Assembly (NCBI RefSeq): GCF_025961315.1
Contig: NZ_JAOQNK010000001.1
Coordinates: 620,001-684,000, forward strand
DNA: 64,000 bases
Reading direction: 5' to 3'
Source of the DNA: Sphingobacterium kitahiroshimense
GTDB taxonomy: Bacteria; Bacteroidota; Bacteroidia; Sphingobacteriales; Sphingobacteriaceae
Shown here: positions 52,420 through 61,379 of the stretch, piece by piece
Numbering within the stretch: position 1 is the first letter of the stretch
Layout of the letters: each line of letters opens with the position of its first letter
Notes under the pieces: generated by a model
Seen by the model: only the letters and a program-made list of their open reading frames with translations
What the model was told of the DNA's origin: nothing
The model's database searches: none
Program-made: the position numbers and the translations under genes

Positions 52420-52533
52420 TACAAAAACTGACGATAGCCCTGTTTCAGAAATTCCTGAAAGGACCACGGGTGAGCTGTTCAAATGGAATGTATAGCATAA
52501 CGGTATTGTGTTGTTGATACGAATATAAGGAAT
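52420..52533 (-). repeat. Degraded duplicate of the 157-aa gene start
   Basis: Aligns with 51932-52045, including CAGAAATTCCTGAAAGG and TATAGCATAACGGTAT; the reading frame is broken by small changes. Confidence 0.8.
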
Positions 52534-52559
52534 ATCAATAGAAATTTCACGGCATTTAC

Positions 52560-52611
52560 CGCTATATACTCCGTGGATCTGGCTTAAGGGGCATCTTGGC
52601 ACAGCGGATCA
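52560..52611 (-). repeat. 52-bp direct repeat, left copy (dnaE 3' end)
   Basis: Same orientation and only two differences from 54393-54444. The two copies enclose the AbiE genes like attachment-site duplicates. Confidence 0.85.
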
Positions 52612-52681
52612 CCCACAATATAGAACACTTGAAAACAACAACTTAAAAACATTTTAAAAATGAAAATATAAATATTTTTGC

Positions 52682-52711
52682 ATGAAATTTGAATTTTATT
52701 TCATACATTTG
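52682..52711 (+). promoter_or_regulatory. AbiE promoter with internal operator; predicted leaderless mRNA
   Basis: Inverted repeat ATGAAAT (52682-52688) / ATTTCAT (52698-52704) lies between a TTTTTG (about 52675-52680) and TACATTTG (52704-52711, TAnnTTTG). The ATG at 52716 follows 4 bases later, so transcription would begin at or next to the start codon. AbiEi proteins are known to repress their own promoters through inverted repeats. Confidence 0.6.
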
Positions 52712-52715
52712 ATTC

Positions 52716-53285
52716 ATGTATAAGTTGGATAATTTAAAAAAATCAATACGAAAAGGACAAGTCTATCGTAGAGAGGATTTGGCAAAATCATCAAAATCAA
52801 TAGATCGTGATCTAGCTATCCTAGTGCAAGAAGGTAGTCTTAAAAAACTAGCTCAAGGCTTATACTATGCTCCTAAAAAAACAGTTTTTGGAGATTCGGT
52901 TCCCGAAGAGAAAGATGTCATAAAGAAATATCTGAAAGGTGATGATTTTTTAATAACATCTCCCAATTATTACAATTCAATAGGATTGGGAACAACACAA
53001 TTGTATAATAGTAAAAGTATATATAATCATAAAAAGCATGAAGATGTCAAACTTGGAAATAAAGTTTATCAGTTTAGACGTAAGTCCAAATTTCCAAAAC
53101 AGCTTTCATCCGAATACTTAGTTATTGATTTATTAAACAATTTAAAAAGCTTGGAAGAAGACGAGCAAACCCTATTACATAATCTAAAGTCAAGGGTACA
53201 GCAATTTAATAAAGAGCTTCTTAAAAAGAATGCAGATAGATATGGCTCTATAAAAGCTAAAAAAATAATAAATGAACTAGTATAG
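52716..53285 (+). CDS. abiEi: AbiEi-type antitoxin (DUF6088 family)
   Basis: A 189-aa antitoxin of type IV AbiE systems. N-terminal winged HTH (KGQVYRREDLAKSSKSIDRDLAILVQEGSLKKLAQGLYYAPKKTVFG), then a C-terminal domain with LITSPNYYNSIGLGTTQLYN. Four bases of space to the toxin gene. Expected to repress the operon and counter AbiEii. Confidence 0.85.
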   Translation: MYKLDNLKKSIRKGQVYRREDLAKSSKSIDRDLAILVQEGSLKKLAQGLYYAPKKTVFGDSVPEEKDVIKKYLKGDDFLITSPNYYNSIGLGTTQLYNSKSIYNHKKHEDVKLGNKVYQFRRKSKFPKQLSSEYLVIDLLNNLKSLEEDEQTLLHNLKSRVQQFNKELLKKNADRYGSIKAKKIINELV

Positions 53286-53289
53286 AACT

Positions 53290-54234
53290 ATGTATCTACA
53301 TCAGCACAAGAACTTCAAAGATCTTATCCTGGCAGAATCTGAAATACGAGCAATTGATCCGATACTGATCGAAAAGGATTATTGGATTATGCACTGCTTA
53401 TATGGTCTTCAAATACTAGGCTTTCAATTTGAATTAAAAGGCGGTACTTCCCTATCTAAAGCTTATAAAATAATTGATAGATTTTCAGAAGATATTGACA
53501 TACATATCCACCCCGCTGCTGCTTTGGGAATAAATGAAAATCCGAAAAATACCAATCCAAAAAATGTTGCAAAAAGATTAGCTTTCTATGAAAGCTTAGC
53601 CGATCAAATAAAAATAGATGGAATAATAGGCATTGAAAGGGATACTGTTTTTGATGATACTCAATATTACCGAAGTGGAGGAATTAGGTTAATTTACAAT
53701 TCCTTTTTTAACGAATTGCCAGGATTAAAACAGGGTATTCTGTTAGAAGTAGGATTTGATAATGTAGCCCCAAATAGTCCTATAGATATATCATCATGGG
53801 CATTTGAGAAAGCGGTACAAGCATCGATTGATTTAACAGATAATAGAGCGCTACAAGTTGCATGTTATGATATGTGTTATACTTTTGTAGAAAAACTGCA
53901 AACAATAGCGACAAAATTTAGGAATATGCAAAGTTCAGGAGACAACCAAGTGAATTTTATGCGTCAATATTATGATGTTTATCAACTTCTTAATCAACAA
54001 GTAGTAATAGATTTCATTGGAACTCCCGAATATTTAGCTCATAAAAAGCGTAGATTCCCTAATTTGGATTTTGCTATTCCAATTGCACAAAATGAAGCTT
54101 TTTTATTAGAAGATAGTAAAGTAAAAGAACATCTCAATCAACTGTATATTAAAAGCAATGCACTTTACTACAGTGGACAGATTGATTTACAAACTATACT
54201 TGATTTATTAAAGATACACCTTGAAAAATTATAA
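53290..54234 (+). CDS. abiEii: AbiEii nucleotidyltransferase toxin
   Basis: A 314-aa nucleotidyltransferase (DNA polymerase beta-like fold). Motifs FELKGGTSLSKAYKIIDRFSEDIDIHI: the GG-T/S and D-x-D of the active site. DPILIEKDYWIMHCLYGL is typical of AbiEii/AbiGii. AbiEii toxins are thought to pyrimidinate tRNA acceptor stems and block growth during phage infection. Same operon as abiEi. Confidence 0.9.
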   Translation: MYLHQHKNFKDLILAESEIRAIDPILIEKDYWIMHCLYGLQILGFQFELKGGTSLSKAYKIIDRFSEDIDIHIHPAAALGINENPKNTNPKNVAKRLAFYESLADQIKIDGIIGIERDTVFDDTQYYRSGGIRLIYNSFFNELPGLKQGILLEVGFDNVAPNSPIDISSWAFEKAVQASIDLTDNRALQVACYDMCYTFVEKLQTIATKFRNMQSSGDNQVNFMRQYYDVYQLLNQQVVIDFIGTPEYLAHKKRRFPNLDFAIPIAQNEAFLLEDSKVKEHLNQLYIKSNALYYSGQIDLQTILDLLKIHLEKL

Positions 54235-54392
54235 TTTTTATTTGTCCATCACAATCGTATGGAGATAAAATAAAGGGTTATCCCTGGTGCAATTTATTTT
54301 AATTGTATATCTCTTTCGTATCTACCAACAAACTTTCGAATAAGACACCAGTATTATATGCTGCTCATTCCCATATGTTTTATAGTTTGAAC

Positions 54393-54444
54393 TGCTATAT
54401 ACTCCGCGGGTCTGGCTTAAGGGGCATCTTGGCACAGCGGATCA
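54393..54444 (-). repeat. 52-bp direct repeat, right copy (functional dnaE 3' end)
   Basis: Contains the last 16 codons and stop of dnaE. Partner at 52560-52611. Confidence 0.85.
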
Positions 54445-57337
54445 CTTCCAGTGACGGACAGCCAAACTCCTGCACGACCTTCCCTTCGATAAGATAGATG
54501 CCGGCTCCTCTTAAAGGATATTGCGCCAACGTGGGCGGAAAATGCACGGTATCGAAAAACTTGCCTTCGATATCGAGGAAGGTCCCGAATTTCATCAGTT
54601 CACCACGCTTTGTCTTCACAAACTTTTCGGCCACAAAATCACCTACCATACGAACGGTCTTACCGACATGATCCATCAGTTCACGGCTCTGCACATCGCC
54701 CCGAAAATCACTCCGGGCAAGATCAAACAGGGTACCGCTGACACAGAAACCGATAAGCTCCATCTCATCATAATAGTCCTCCAGGATATGACTATCCAAA
54801 GGGGGCAAAACGGGTTTACGGCTATTGGATTCAAACAGTTCGGCACTTGGACTCGCTTTTGTGTGCTTGTTCAGCAAAAGATGTGCTTCCCAGAGCAGTT
54901 CTTTCTTACTGCTACCGAAACTGCGGAATGCACCGATACGGATAAGAATGATCAACTGCTCGAGCCCAGTACCTGTTCGTCTGATAAACTGTTCAAGATT
55001 CTGGTAAAGTCCATTACGTGTGCGTTCTTCTATTAATCGTTCAACTTGTTTGGATTCTACGTGCTGCATGCAGTCAAAACCGAGATAGATATCGCTCCCA
55101 TGGATACTGGTCTGATACTCCGACCGGTTGATACAGGGCAGACAGATGGTAGCGCCCGCGACACGGGCTTCGTTGACATAGACTTTGCGGTTATAGAAAC
55201 CGCCATAATTGTTGAGCACGCTGACCATAAATTCGAGTGGAAAATAGGTCTTGAGGTAGAGGCTCTGATAGCTCTCGACAGCAAAGGAAGCGGAATGGGC
55301 TTTGTTGAACGAGTATCCTGCGAAACTCTCCATCTGACGCCAGATCTCCCGGCTGACTTTTTCGTCATACCCCTTTGCTCTGCAGTTGTCAAAATACTTC
55401 CCCTCGATCTCGATGAGGTGATCTTTGCTTCGGTATTTACCGGACATCATACGACGGAGGACATCGGCATCGGCCATATCCAGCCCACCGTAAGCATTGG
55501 CGATCTTCATCACGTCTTCCTGGTAAACCATGACGCCATAGGTTTCTTCCAGCTGCTCTTTGAATACGGGATGCGGATATACCACCTGACTGGGGTCATG
55601 GTGCCGCTGGATAAAGGCAGCCATCATCCCGCTACTGGACACTCCTGGCCGGATGATCGAGGATGCGGCAACGAGCGTAAGGTAATCGTCACAATGCAGT
55701 TTGGTGAGCAGCTGCCGCATGGCGGGGCTCTCGATATAAAAACAGCCGATGGTATTGGCAGAGCGAAGCTGCTGGGCGATATGGGGGTCTTCGAAAAAAC
55801 GTTTTGGCTGACGGGTATCAATCGTGATGCCCTGATTGGCATGCACGATCTCCCGGCAGCCTTTAATATGACCGATACCGCGTTGGGATAGGATATCGAA
55901 TTTTTCAAATCCGATTTCTTCGGCAACATACATATCAAACTGCATGGTCGGCAGTCCTTTCGGCGGATAGTCGAGCGCACAATAACTGACCAATGGCTGT
56001 TCGGAAATAAGCACTCCGGAGGCGTGGATGGTTCGCTGATTGGGAAAATCGGCCATACGGTTGTAGACGCTCAAGATGGTATTGGTCACTTCATTTTTAT
56101 TGAGCATATGCTCGGGCTCATGTACCAGACGGTCAATTTCGGATTTGGGAAGACCATAGACTTTGCCGAGTTCACGCAGGATGCTCCGCGACCGAAAGGT
56201 GCTCATGGCTCCCATCAGGGCGGTATAGCCGTGCTGATAACGGTTGAAAATATAGTCGTACATATCGTCACGGTCCCGCCAACTAAAGTCAACATCAAAA
56301 TCGGGTGGACTTTTCCTTTTGGGATTTAGGAAACGTTCGAAAGGTAATTTGAGGGCAATGGGATCGACATCGGTGATACCTAAGCAGTAAGCAACTGCGG
56401 AATTGGCTCCGGAACCGCGACCTACGTAATGGTAATCGCGATGACGGGCATAACGGCAGATATCATCGGTGATGAGAAAGTAACTGGAAAAATTGAGCTG
56501 TTCGATGATCTCGAGTTCGCGTGCTATACGTTCCCGGGCTACGGGGTCGTTCTTGGCATAGCGGTGTTCAAATCCGTCTCCGGTATATTTGAGTAGCAGC
56601 TGTTTATCGTTGTACCGATTTCCGGTGAAGGTGGCCTTGTTCTTAACGCTCTGGAAATCCATCTGAAAGCGGCATTGTGCCAACAGCCGATGGGTGTTGT
56701 GCAAGAGCTGTGGCAGATCGGCATAGATTTTCATCAGCCGTGCTTTGGGCACAAAAACTTCATCGACAGGTGCTACTTGTTCGTCCGAGAGCTGTGAGAT
56801 CAACAGATTGTGATCAATAGCTCTGAGCTGCCGATGAAAGGTATGATCTGCTGTGCGGAATGTTACGGGTGCCAGTATAACGGCTTTGGAAAGCAACTGC
56901 TTATCCATCAGGATGGCTTTACTTCGCTCCGACGGACGGATACCGATGTATTCGTAGTCTTTCAGCGCAAAACTGCCCATGCGCTCTAACGGGTAAATGA
57001 CAAATACTTCCTTGAACTCTGGAGCCTGCAATGGAACTTTTGCGTTCTCGAAGTTGAGCTGTGTACGGTAGGCATTGATCTCGCTAAAGCCCCCTTCATT
57101 TTGTGCAATGGCGATAAAACAGCAGGTGTCGTCCTGACGGAATTCCATACCGGCCAGAATATTGAGTCCTGCCTGCTGGCCTTTGCGGATAAAGTCTATG
57201 GAACCGGTACTGTTGTTGATATCGGTGAGCACGGCAGTATCGTAGCCATTGGCGAGCATGCCTTCCAACAGTTCGTCGAGACTGAGCGTACCATGGCGTA
57301 AGCTGTAATAGCTGTGCAGATTAAGGAGCATGGTCAC
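54395..57337 (-). CDS. dnaE2: Error-prone DNA polymerase III alpha subunit (DnaE2/ImuC-like)
   Basis: A 980-aa family C polymerase. PHP domain at the N-terminus (NLHSYYSLRHGTLSLDELLEGM, VLTDINN), palm with SPPDFDVDFSWRDRDD (catalytic Asp pair), YQEDVMKIANAYGG, GYSFNKAHSASFA, and a C-terminal OB fold (VRMVGDFVAEKFVKTKRGELMKFGTFLDIEGKFFDTVHF). Shorter than replicative DnaE (about 1150) and in an operon with dinB, as for mutagenic polymerases. Overlaps dinB by 17 bases. No imuA gene is seen here. Confidence 0.92.
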   Translation of the reverse strand: MTMLLNLHSYYSLRHGTLSLDELLEGMLANGYDTAVLTDINNSTGSIDFIRKGQQAGLNILAGMEFRQDDTCCFIAIAQNEGGFSEINAYRTQLNFENAKVPLQAPEFKEVFVIYPLERMGSFALKDYEYIGIRPSERSKAILMDKQLLSKAVILAPVTFRTADHTFHRQLRAIDHNLLISQLSDEQVAPVDEVFVPKARLMKIYADLPQLLHNTHRLLAQCRFQMDFQSVKNKATFTGNRYNDKQLLLKYTGDGFEHRYAKNDPVARERIARELEIIEQLNFSSYFLITDDICRYARHRDYHYVGRGSGANSAVAYCLGITDVDPIALKLPFERFLNPKRKSPPDFDVDFSWRDRDDMYDYIFNRYQHGYTALMGAMSTFRSRSILRELGKVYGLPKSEIDRLVHEPEHMLNKNEVTNTILSVYNRMADFPNQRTIHASGVLISEQPLVSYCALDYPPKGLPTMQFDMYVAEEIGFEKFDILSQRGIGHIKGCREIVHANQGITIDTRQPKRFFEDPHIAQQLRSANTIGCFYIESPAMRQLLTKLHCDDYLTLVAASSIIRPGVSSSGMMAAFIQRHHDPSQVVYPHPVFKEQLEETYGVMVYQEDVMKIANAYGGLDMADADVLRRMMSGKYRSKDHLIEIEGKYFDNCRAKGYDEKVSREIWRQMESFAGYSFNKAHSASFAVESYQSLYLKTYFPLEFMVSVLNNYGGFYNRKVYVNEARVAGATICLPCINRSEYQTSIHGSDIYLGFDCMQHVESKQVERLIEERTRNGLYQNLEQFIRRTGTGLEQLIILIRIGAFRSFGSSKKELLWEAHLLLNKHTKASPSAELFESNSRKPVLPPLDSHILEDYYDEMELIGFCVSGTLFDLARSDFRGDVQSRELMDHVGKTVRMVGDFVAEKFVKTKRGELMKFGTFLDIEGKFFDTVHFPPTLAQYPLRGAGIYLIEGKVVQEFGCPSLEVIRCAKMPLKPDPRSI

Positions 57338-58499
57338 CTCCTTTCCTTGATGGTGGTTCTGGAGCGCAGATACCTTTCATCAGGTACTGGCTACCGTAAC
57401 GCATGCGGATCCTGTCCATGGCCTGTAGCAGGTTGACTTCGTCACTGCTGTCATTGAACAGATCGGTCTGATAGGCGCCATAGATGAGGTTGGAAAACTT
57501 AATCCCGATAAGGCGGATAAGCATGCGCCGGCTGTACAGCTTTTTAAAAAGTGCCATTACTTTTTCGGTAATAAGCTTATCCGAGTTGGTGAAGGCTACC
57601 TTGACCTGCTGGGTATGGGTATCGAAATTGCTATAACGAATCTTAAGCGTGATATTGCTGGTGAGTTTCTGATCTTTGCGAAGCTCAAATGCAAGGGTAT
57701 CGACCATACCGATCAGTGTACGGCGTAGGAGATCCATATCAATGGTATCCTGCTGAAAAGTTGTTTCCTTGCTCATGGATTTCTGCTCCCGAAATGGCAA
57801 TACAAGGGAATCATCGAGACCGTTTGCTTTTCGCCAGATGGTGACTCCATTCTCCCCCATCACATGTTTCATGGTGAAGGCTTCCATCTGCTGCAGGGTG
57901 CCGATCTTGCTGATACCCATATTTCGGAGCAACGTATAGGACTTCTCGCCTACCATCGGAATTTTCCGTATGGAAAGCGGTGCTAAAAATCCTTTTTCGG
58001 TACCGCTGTTGACAAACAGTTCACCGGACGGTTTAGCCTGACCCGTAGCGATCTTGCTGACGGTTTTATTGACGGACAGTCCAAAGCTGATGGGTAATCC
58101 TGTTTCTTTTATAATGCGCTGCCGTAATTCCTGCGTCCACTGCCAGCAACCAAAGAAGCGGTCCATACCGGTCACGTCGAGGTAATGCTCATCGATGCTG
58201 GCTTTTTCAACCACTGGCGTCACCTCTTCGATAATCTCGGTGACTATGGAGGAATAATGACTGTACAGATCATGGTCGCCCCTAACAATGATTGCTTCGG
58301 GACACATGCGCAGGGCCAGCCGCATGGGCATGGCACTGTGTACTCCATACTTCCGGGCTTCGTACGAGCAGGATGCGACCACACCCCGATCGGAAGTCCC
58401 ACCGATAAGCACTGGTTTACCCACCAACCCTACGTTGAGCAAACGCTCTACGGACACAAAAAATGTGTCAAGATCACAATGCACTATATTCCGTTCCAT
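57321..58499 (-). CDS. dinB: Y-family DNA polymerase IV
   Basis: A 392-aa translesion polymerase. Catalytic Asp in HCDLDTFFVSVE, the steric-gate region FFVSVE, ASIDEHYLDVTG with Glu next to Asp (usually SIDEAYLD), KTVSKIATGQAKPSG, and the little-finger domain with SKETTFQQDT. The C-terminal end (PEPPSRKGGDHAP) lacks a clear beta-clamp motif, but QTDLF at about 361-365 is a good candidate. First gene of the damage cassette. Confidence 0.95.
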   Translation of the reverse strand: MERNIVHCDLDTFFVSVERLLNVGLVGKPVLIGGTSDRGVVASCSYEARKYGVHSAMPMRLALRMCPEAIIVRGDHDLYSHYSSIVTEIIEEVTPVVEKASIDEHYLDVTGMDRFFGCWQWTQELRQRIIKETGLPISFGLSVNKTVSKIATGQAKPSGELFVNSGTEKGFLAPLSIRKIPMVGEKSYTLLRNMGISKIGTLQQMEAFTMKHVMGENGVTIWRKANGLDDSLVLPFREQKSMSKETTFQQDTIDMDLLRRTLIGMVDTLAFELRKDQKLTSNITLKIRYSNFDTHTQQVKVAFTNSDKLITEKVMALFKKLYSRRMLIRLIGIKFSNLIYGAYQTDLFNDSSDEVNLLQAMDRIRMRYGSQYLMKGICAPEPPSRKGGDHAP

Positions 58500-58529
58500 T
58501 TCCTAAAAAATCATCTCTATCCCGTGTTG

Positions 58530-58566
58530 TTTATACTTTAAAGGTATAAATACTCGATCAAATATA
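58530..58566 (-). promoter_or_regulatory. dinB promoter and operator
   Basis: On the minus strand TATATTTG (58559-58566) matches TAnnTTTG. An inverted repeat TTTATAC/GTATAAA (58530-58550, 7-base spacer) lies just downstream, about 30 bases before the start codon, the position of a repressor site. TTTAGCTAAA (58575-58584) lies upstream of the -7 element. Likely site of the damage-responsive repressor. Confidence 0.55.
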
Positions 58567-58988
58567 CTAACATATTTAGCTAAAATAAGTGTGAAATTTA
58601 CACATTTTGATAAACAGCTGAATTACAAGACTAAAATATTTAGTCAAACACGATATAAGAAATGATCTTTAAATGGAAAGATTGAGGATTTAGTGACTGA
58701 CGATAAAACTGTAAACGTTTACGAAAATGCCTATTCTTGCGAAAAAACTATTCCTCATCCGTGCATTTGATTCATTTATCATCAGATTTGAAGAGTTGGG
58801 ATTTAAGACAAGAAGAAACATAAATAAATTTTGTGTTATGTGAGTGTTATATTAGTTTTTACGAACATTGATCATTTTTTTATATATTAGTTTTACCAAT
58901 ACATGAGTAAGTGACAAGGGTAATATAAAGTTCTGTTTCACCAACATTGTTCTTGGCATTAATTTAAAACTGATCGCAAAAATAGACA
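58567..58988. other. Intergenic region upstream of dinB
   Basis: About 420 bases without a gene. The near-perfect palindrome GACTAAAATATTTAGTC (58629-58645) shares CTAAAATATTTAG with 49827, on the far side of the cassette. Nothing else recognised. Confidence 0.5.
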
Positions 58989-59900
58989 ATGTTTAATATT
59001 TTTAAAAAGAGAACCATTCTTCCTGAAGATTACTCAAACCTTATAGACGAAAAATCTTATGAAATCTTTCTGAAGAAATGTCTGTTAACACTTAAGTATC
59101 TAGGTTATAAAGTTATAAGCTTTAACAATGGTGACATTGTGTATGAAAAAGAAAACAGCCTAGAAGCACATTTCTATTTAGACAACCTTCTAAGGAAATA
59201 CCTACAAGTAAATAATGAGGAACAAGATATTGTAATACAAACGCACTTCAGTAAATTAAAAGACCAATCAAAAGCATACACCTACCTTTACAAGGATTTT
59301 GATTATGCAAAGCAATTTCTTAAAATATTACTGAAAGCAGACGATATTTTACCCAACAATGAAGATTTCGTTTATCAAAAAAGCTATCCCAATTTATTGA
59401 CATTTTTGGTCTTTGACTTTGAAGATCAATTTCATTATGTAGAAAAAAGCAAAGTACATCTTTGGGAAGTAGATGAGATCCAATTATTTGAAATTGCAAA
59501 AAATAACTTAAGAAAAGAAGAAATAGAAATTAAACAATACACATATGAAGATAAATACTATGTCTTTGTATTACTTAATGGCGACTTTTCAAGTTCATAT
59601 ACATTATTAATTGAACAAGATTTAGACTTCACTATTGGACAATTTGGAACTTTGATTGCTTTACCAACAAAAGGAACTGCATTTCTATATCCCATTTCAG
59701 AAGCTGATATCTTAGACGTTATCGTAGCAATCTATCCGACAGTTGAACAATGTTTTGATGAAGACCCAGGTAATATAACTCTTGATTTCTTTTGGTATTT
59801 TAATGGAAACTATGAATGTTTCATAAAAGAAAAAAATGATGACGGGACAATGAGTATTAGTACACCAAAAAAACTAGCGAAATTATTGAATAATAATTAA
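58989..59900 (+). CDS. DUF1444 (YtpQ-like) family protein
   Basis: A 303-aa soluble protein. The stretch YPNLLTFLVFDFEDQFHYVEKSKVHLWEVDEIQLFEIAKNNLRKEEIE and QFGTLIALPTKGTAFLYPISEADILDVIVAIYPTVEQCF match the DUF1444 pattern. Orphan members of this fold serve as immunity-like proteins in some loci, but nothing nearby is a toxin. Low GC. Confidence 0.6.
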   Translation: MFNIFKKRTILPEDYSNLIDEKSYEIFLKKCLLTLKYLGYKVISFNNGDIVYEKENSLEAHFYLDNLLRKYLQVNNEEQDIVIQTHFSKLKDQSKAYTYLYKDFDYAKQFLKILLKADDILPNNEDFVYQKSYPNLLTFLVFDFEDQFHYVEKSKVHLWEVDEIQLFEIAKNNLRKEEIEIKQYTYEDKYYVFVLLNGDFSSSYTLLIEQDLDFTIGQFGTLIALPTKGTAFLYPISEADILDVIVAIYPTVEQCFDEDPGNITLDFFWYFNGNYECFIKEKNDDGTMSISTPKKLAKLLNNN

Positions 59901-60184
59901 GTTAAAATGCATTGACCAAAAATTGATCATTGGAATATAGATACAGATATAAATCTTCAGGGGATCGATTTATAGCAAATTCAGCAATAGTAAATGGTAC
60001 AGATAATTACACTCATAAAAAACGGATAATGATAGTATTCAAGACAACGTATCATTCACAGCTTTTACAGAAAATTATATTCCAGCTGGTGATGATACAA
60101 ATCTTTATTCCTACAATATTGTGTATTACACAATATAACTTTTAATATATGACTAACCGAAAATACTATATAGAACAAAAATTT

Positions 60185-60982
60185 ATGAAAATATTTTTGT
60201 TTTTACTACTTACCATTACATTTCTAAATGGTAACTTTTGTATTGCTCAATCTCACAGACTAAAAGATCTGACTATTAGCGGATTAAATAATTGTCACTC
60301 AGATTATTTTGAAAAAAATCAAGATTTAGATAGTTTAATTATTAACTACGACAAAAATGAACCTATAGAACTTTTTTTTAAATATGAAAATAAGAAAGCC
60401 GGACAAAATAGAAAATCCTACTTCTATTTAAAATTTCCAGGTGATTTATTCCTTTTAAAAAGAGACTATCCCAATTTAAAAATACCAGATTATCCAATAT
60501 ATGACTTAAAAATAATTGATGAAAAATATGATGAAAAAAATGAACTTATAAACTACACAATAACTGCAATACTGACAAAAGATAGTCTAAAATACATGCT
60601 AACAGAATGGTTGCATAAAGGAACAAAAGTTCAACGTGAACTTTCCAGTATCCCTTATGAAGGATTCAATGCTAGTTACAAAAAGGGTAACGCTGTCTTA
60701 GAAGAAAATTTAAATAAGGATATTCCTGGCATTAGAAATATAAATAAAGAAACTCATTATCTTTTTAAAGGTATAGTTGATCAGAAAGGATATATAAACA
60801 ATATGCAAATGTTAATGGGTAATGACAAAGTAGGCAACCAAATACTTCGTTCACTACAGCAGTCTGGACCTGTATGGCAGCCAAGGATACTAGGAGGTCG
60901 AATTGTGAAAAGCTATATTGAAATTTTTGCACAAGTCCAAAATGGCGCTTTAAAAGTATTTACCTGTGGTTATAATCGATAA
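60185..60982 (+). CDS. Exported protein with TonB-C-like C-terminal domain
   Basis: I prefer the start MKIFLFLLLTITFLNGNFCIAQ, which gives a clean signal peptide; the open frame begins 12 codons earlier at 60149. The C-terminal segment THYLFKGIVDQKGYINNMQMLMGNDKVGNQILRSLQQSGPVWQPRILGGRIVKSYIEIFAQV matches the TonB C-terminal fold used by many Bacteroidota periplasmic proteins. The N-terminal 170 residues are unrecognised. Confidence 0.6.
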   Translation: MKIFLFLLLTITFLNGNFCIAQSHRLKDLTISGLNNCHSDYFEKNQDLDSLIINYDKNEPIELFFKYENKKAGQNRKSYFYLKFPGDLFLLKRDYPNLKIPDYPIYDLKIIDEKYDEKNELINYTITAILTKDSLKYMLTEWLHKGTKVQRELSSIPYEGFNASYKKGNAVLEENLNKDIPGIRNINKETHYLFKGIVDQKGYINNMQMLMGNDKVGNQILRSLQQSGPVWQPRILGGRIVKSYIEIFAQVQNGALKVFTCGYNR

Positions 60983-61114
60983 TCTCAACGTAGGGAGTTG
61001 TAAAGATCGAATAATGTAAACTGGCTTCCAGCTACTATAGATCGTGGACCTAAAGAATCAAAAATTAGGATATATGTACTACTTAATAGTGATGGCATAT
61101 ACTACGCTCTTATA

Positions 61115-61260
61115 TAGCTCCTGTAATTTGTTTTCATATTTGCGGGAGCGCCCACCGAAGAATCCCGAAGGGATCTGCGAAGCAAACAAGACAAAGCTCG
61201 CTCCGGATTGCACTCAAAGCATTGGCTCCAATAACAGCTGTTACTGAAATGGGATTTTGT
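61115..61260 (-). pseudogene. YbjQ-family fragment, copy 2
   Basis: On the minus strand PISVTAVIGANALSAIRSEL in one frame and GFFGGRSRKYENKLQELYKS in another: the two halves of a YbjQ N-terminal region, separated by a short insertion and frameshift. Downstream of the YhcG pseudogene and its terminator. Confidence 0.6.
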
Positions 61261-61302
61261 GATTATCGGCTTGATTAAAAAATACGGGAAGCCGTAAGGT
61301 AT

Positions 61303-61346
61303 AAAACGTATAAAGCCATTCTTGGCAGAATGGCTTTATACGTTTT
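61303..61346 (-). terminator. Strong terminator after the YhcG-type gene
   Basis: Perfect 20-bp arms with core CGTATAAAGCCATTCT, loop TGGC. Almost the same hairpin stands at 63764 after the Rpn gene, with matching changes in both arms. Confidence 0.9.
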
Positions 61347-61379
61347 TTATGATCATGTTCCCACTGCATTTTATTGCTG

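Larger units (their letters stand above)
52011..52715. other. Insertion zone with duplicated junction
   Basis: Holds an old copy of the junction between dnaE and the 157-aa gene. 52420-52533 repeats 51932-52045 (start of the 157-aa gene plus leader, close to 90% alike), and 52560-52611 repeats the dnaE 3' end at 54393-54444. The 52046-52419 part, with a doubtful 74-codon plus-strand frame ending at 52419, is foreign to both. AbiE promoter elements close the region. Confidence 0.7.

Noticed and set aside
55046..55891. 281-codon plus-strand frame inside dnaE
   Set aside because: Antisense shadow; dnaE motifs in the other strand are unambiguous.
59930..60145. 71-codon plus-strand frame before the TonB-C-like gene
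   Set aside because: No recognisable domain, weak start, very AT-rich; probably chance or a relic.
61044..61247. 67-codon plus-strand frame ending in the YbjQ fragment
   Set aside because: Its second half is antisense to a YbjQ relic; no independent support.
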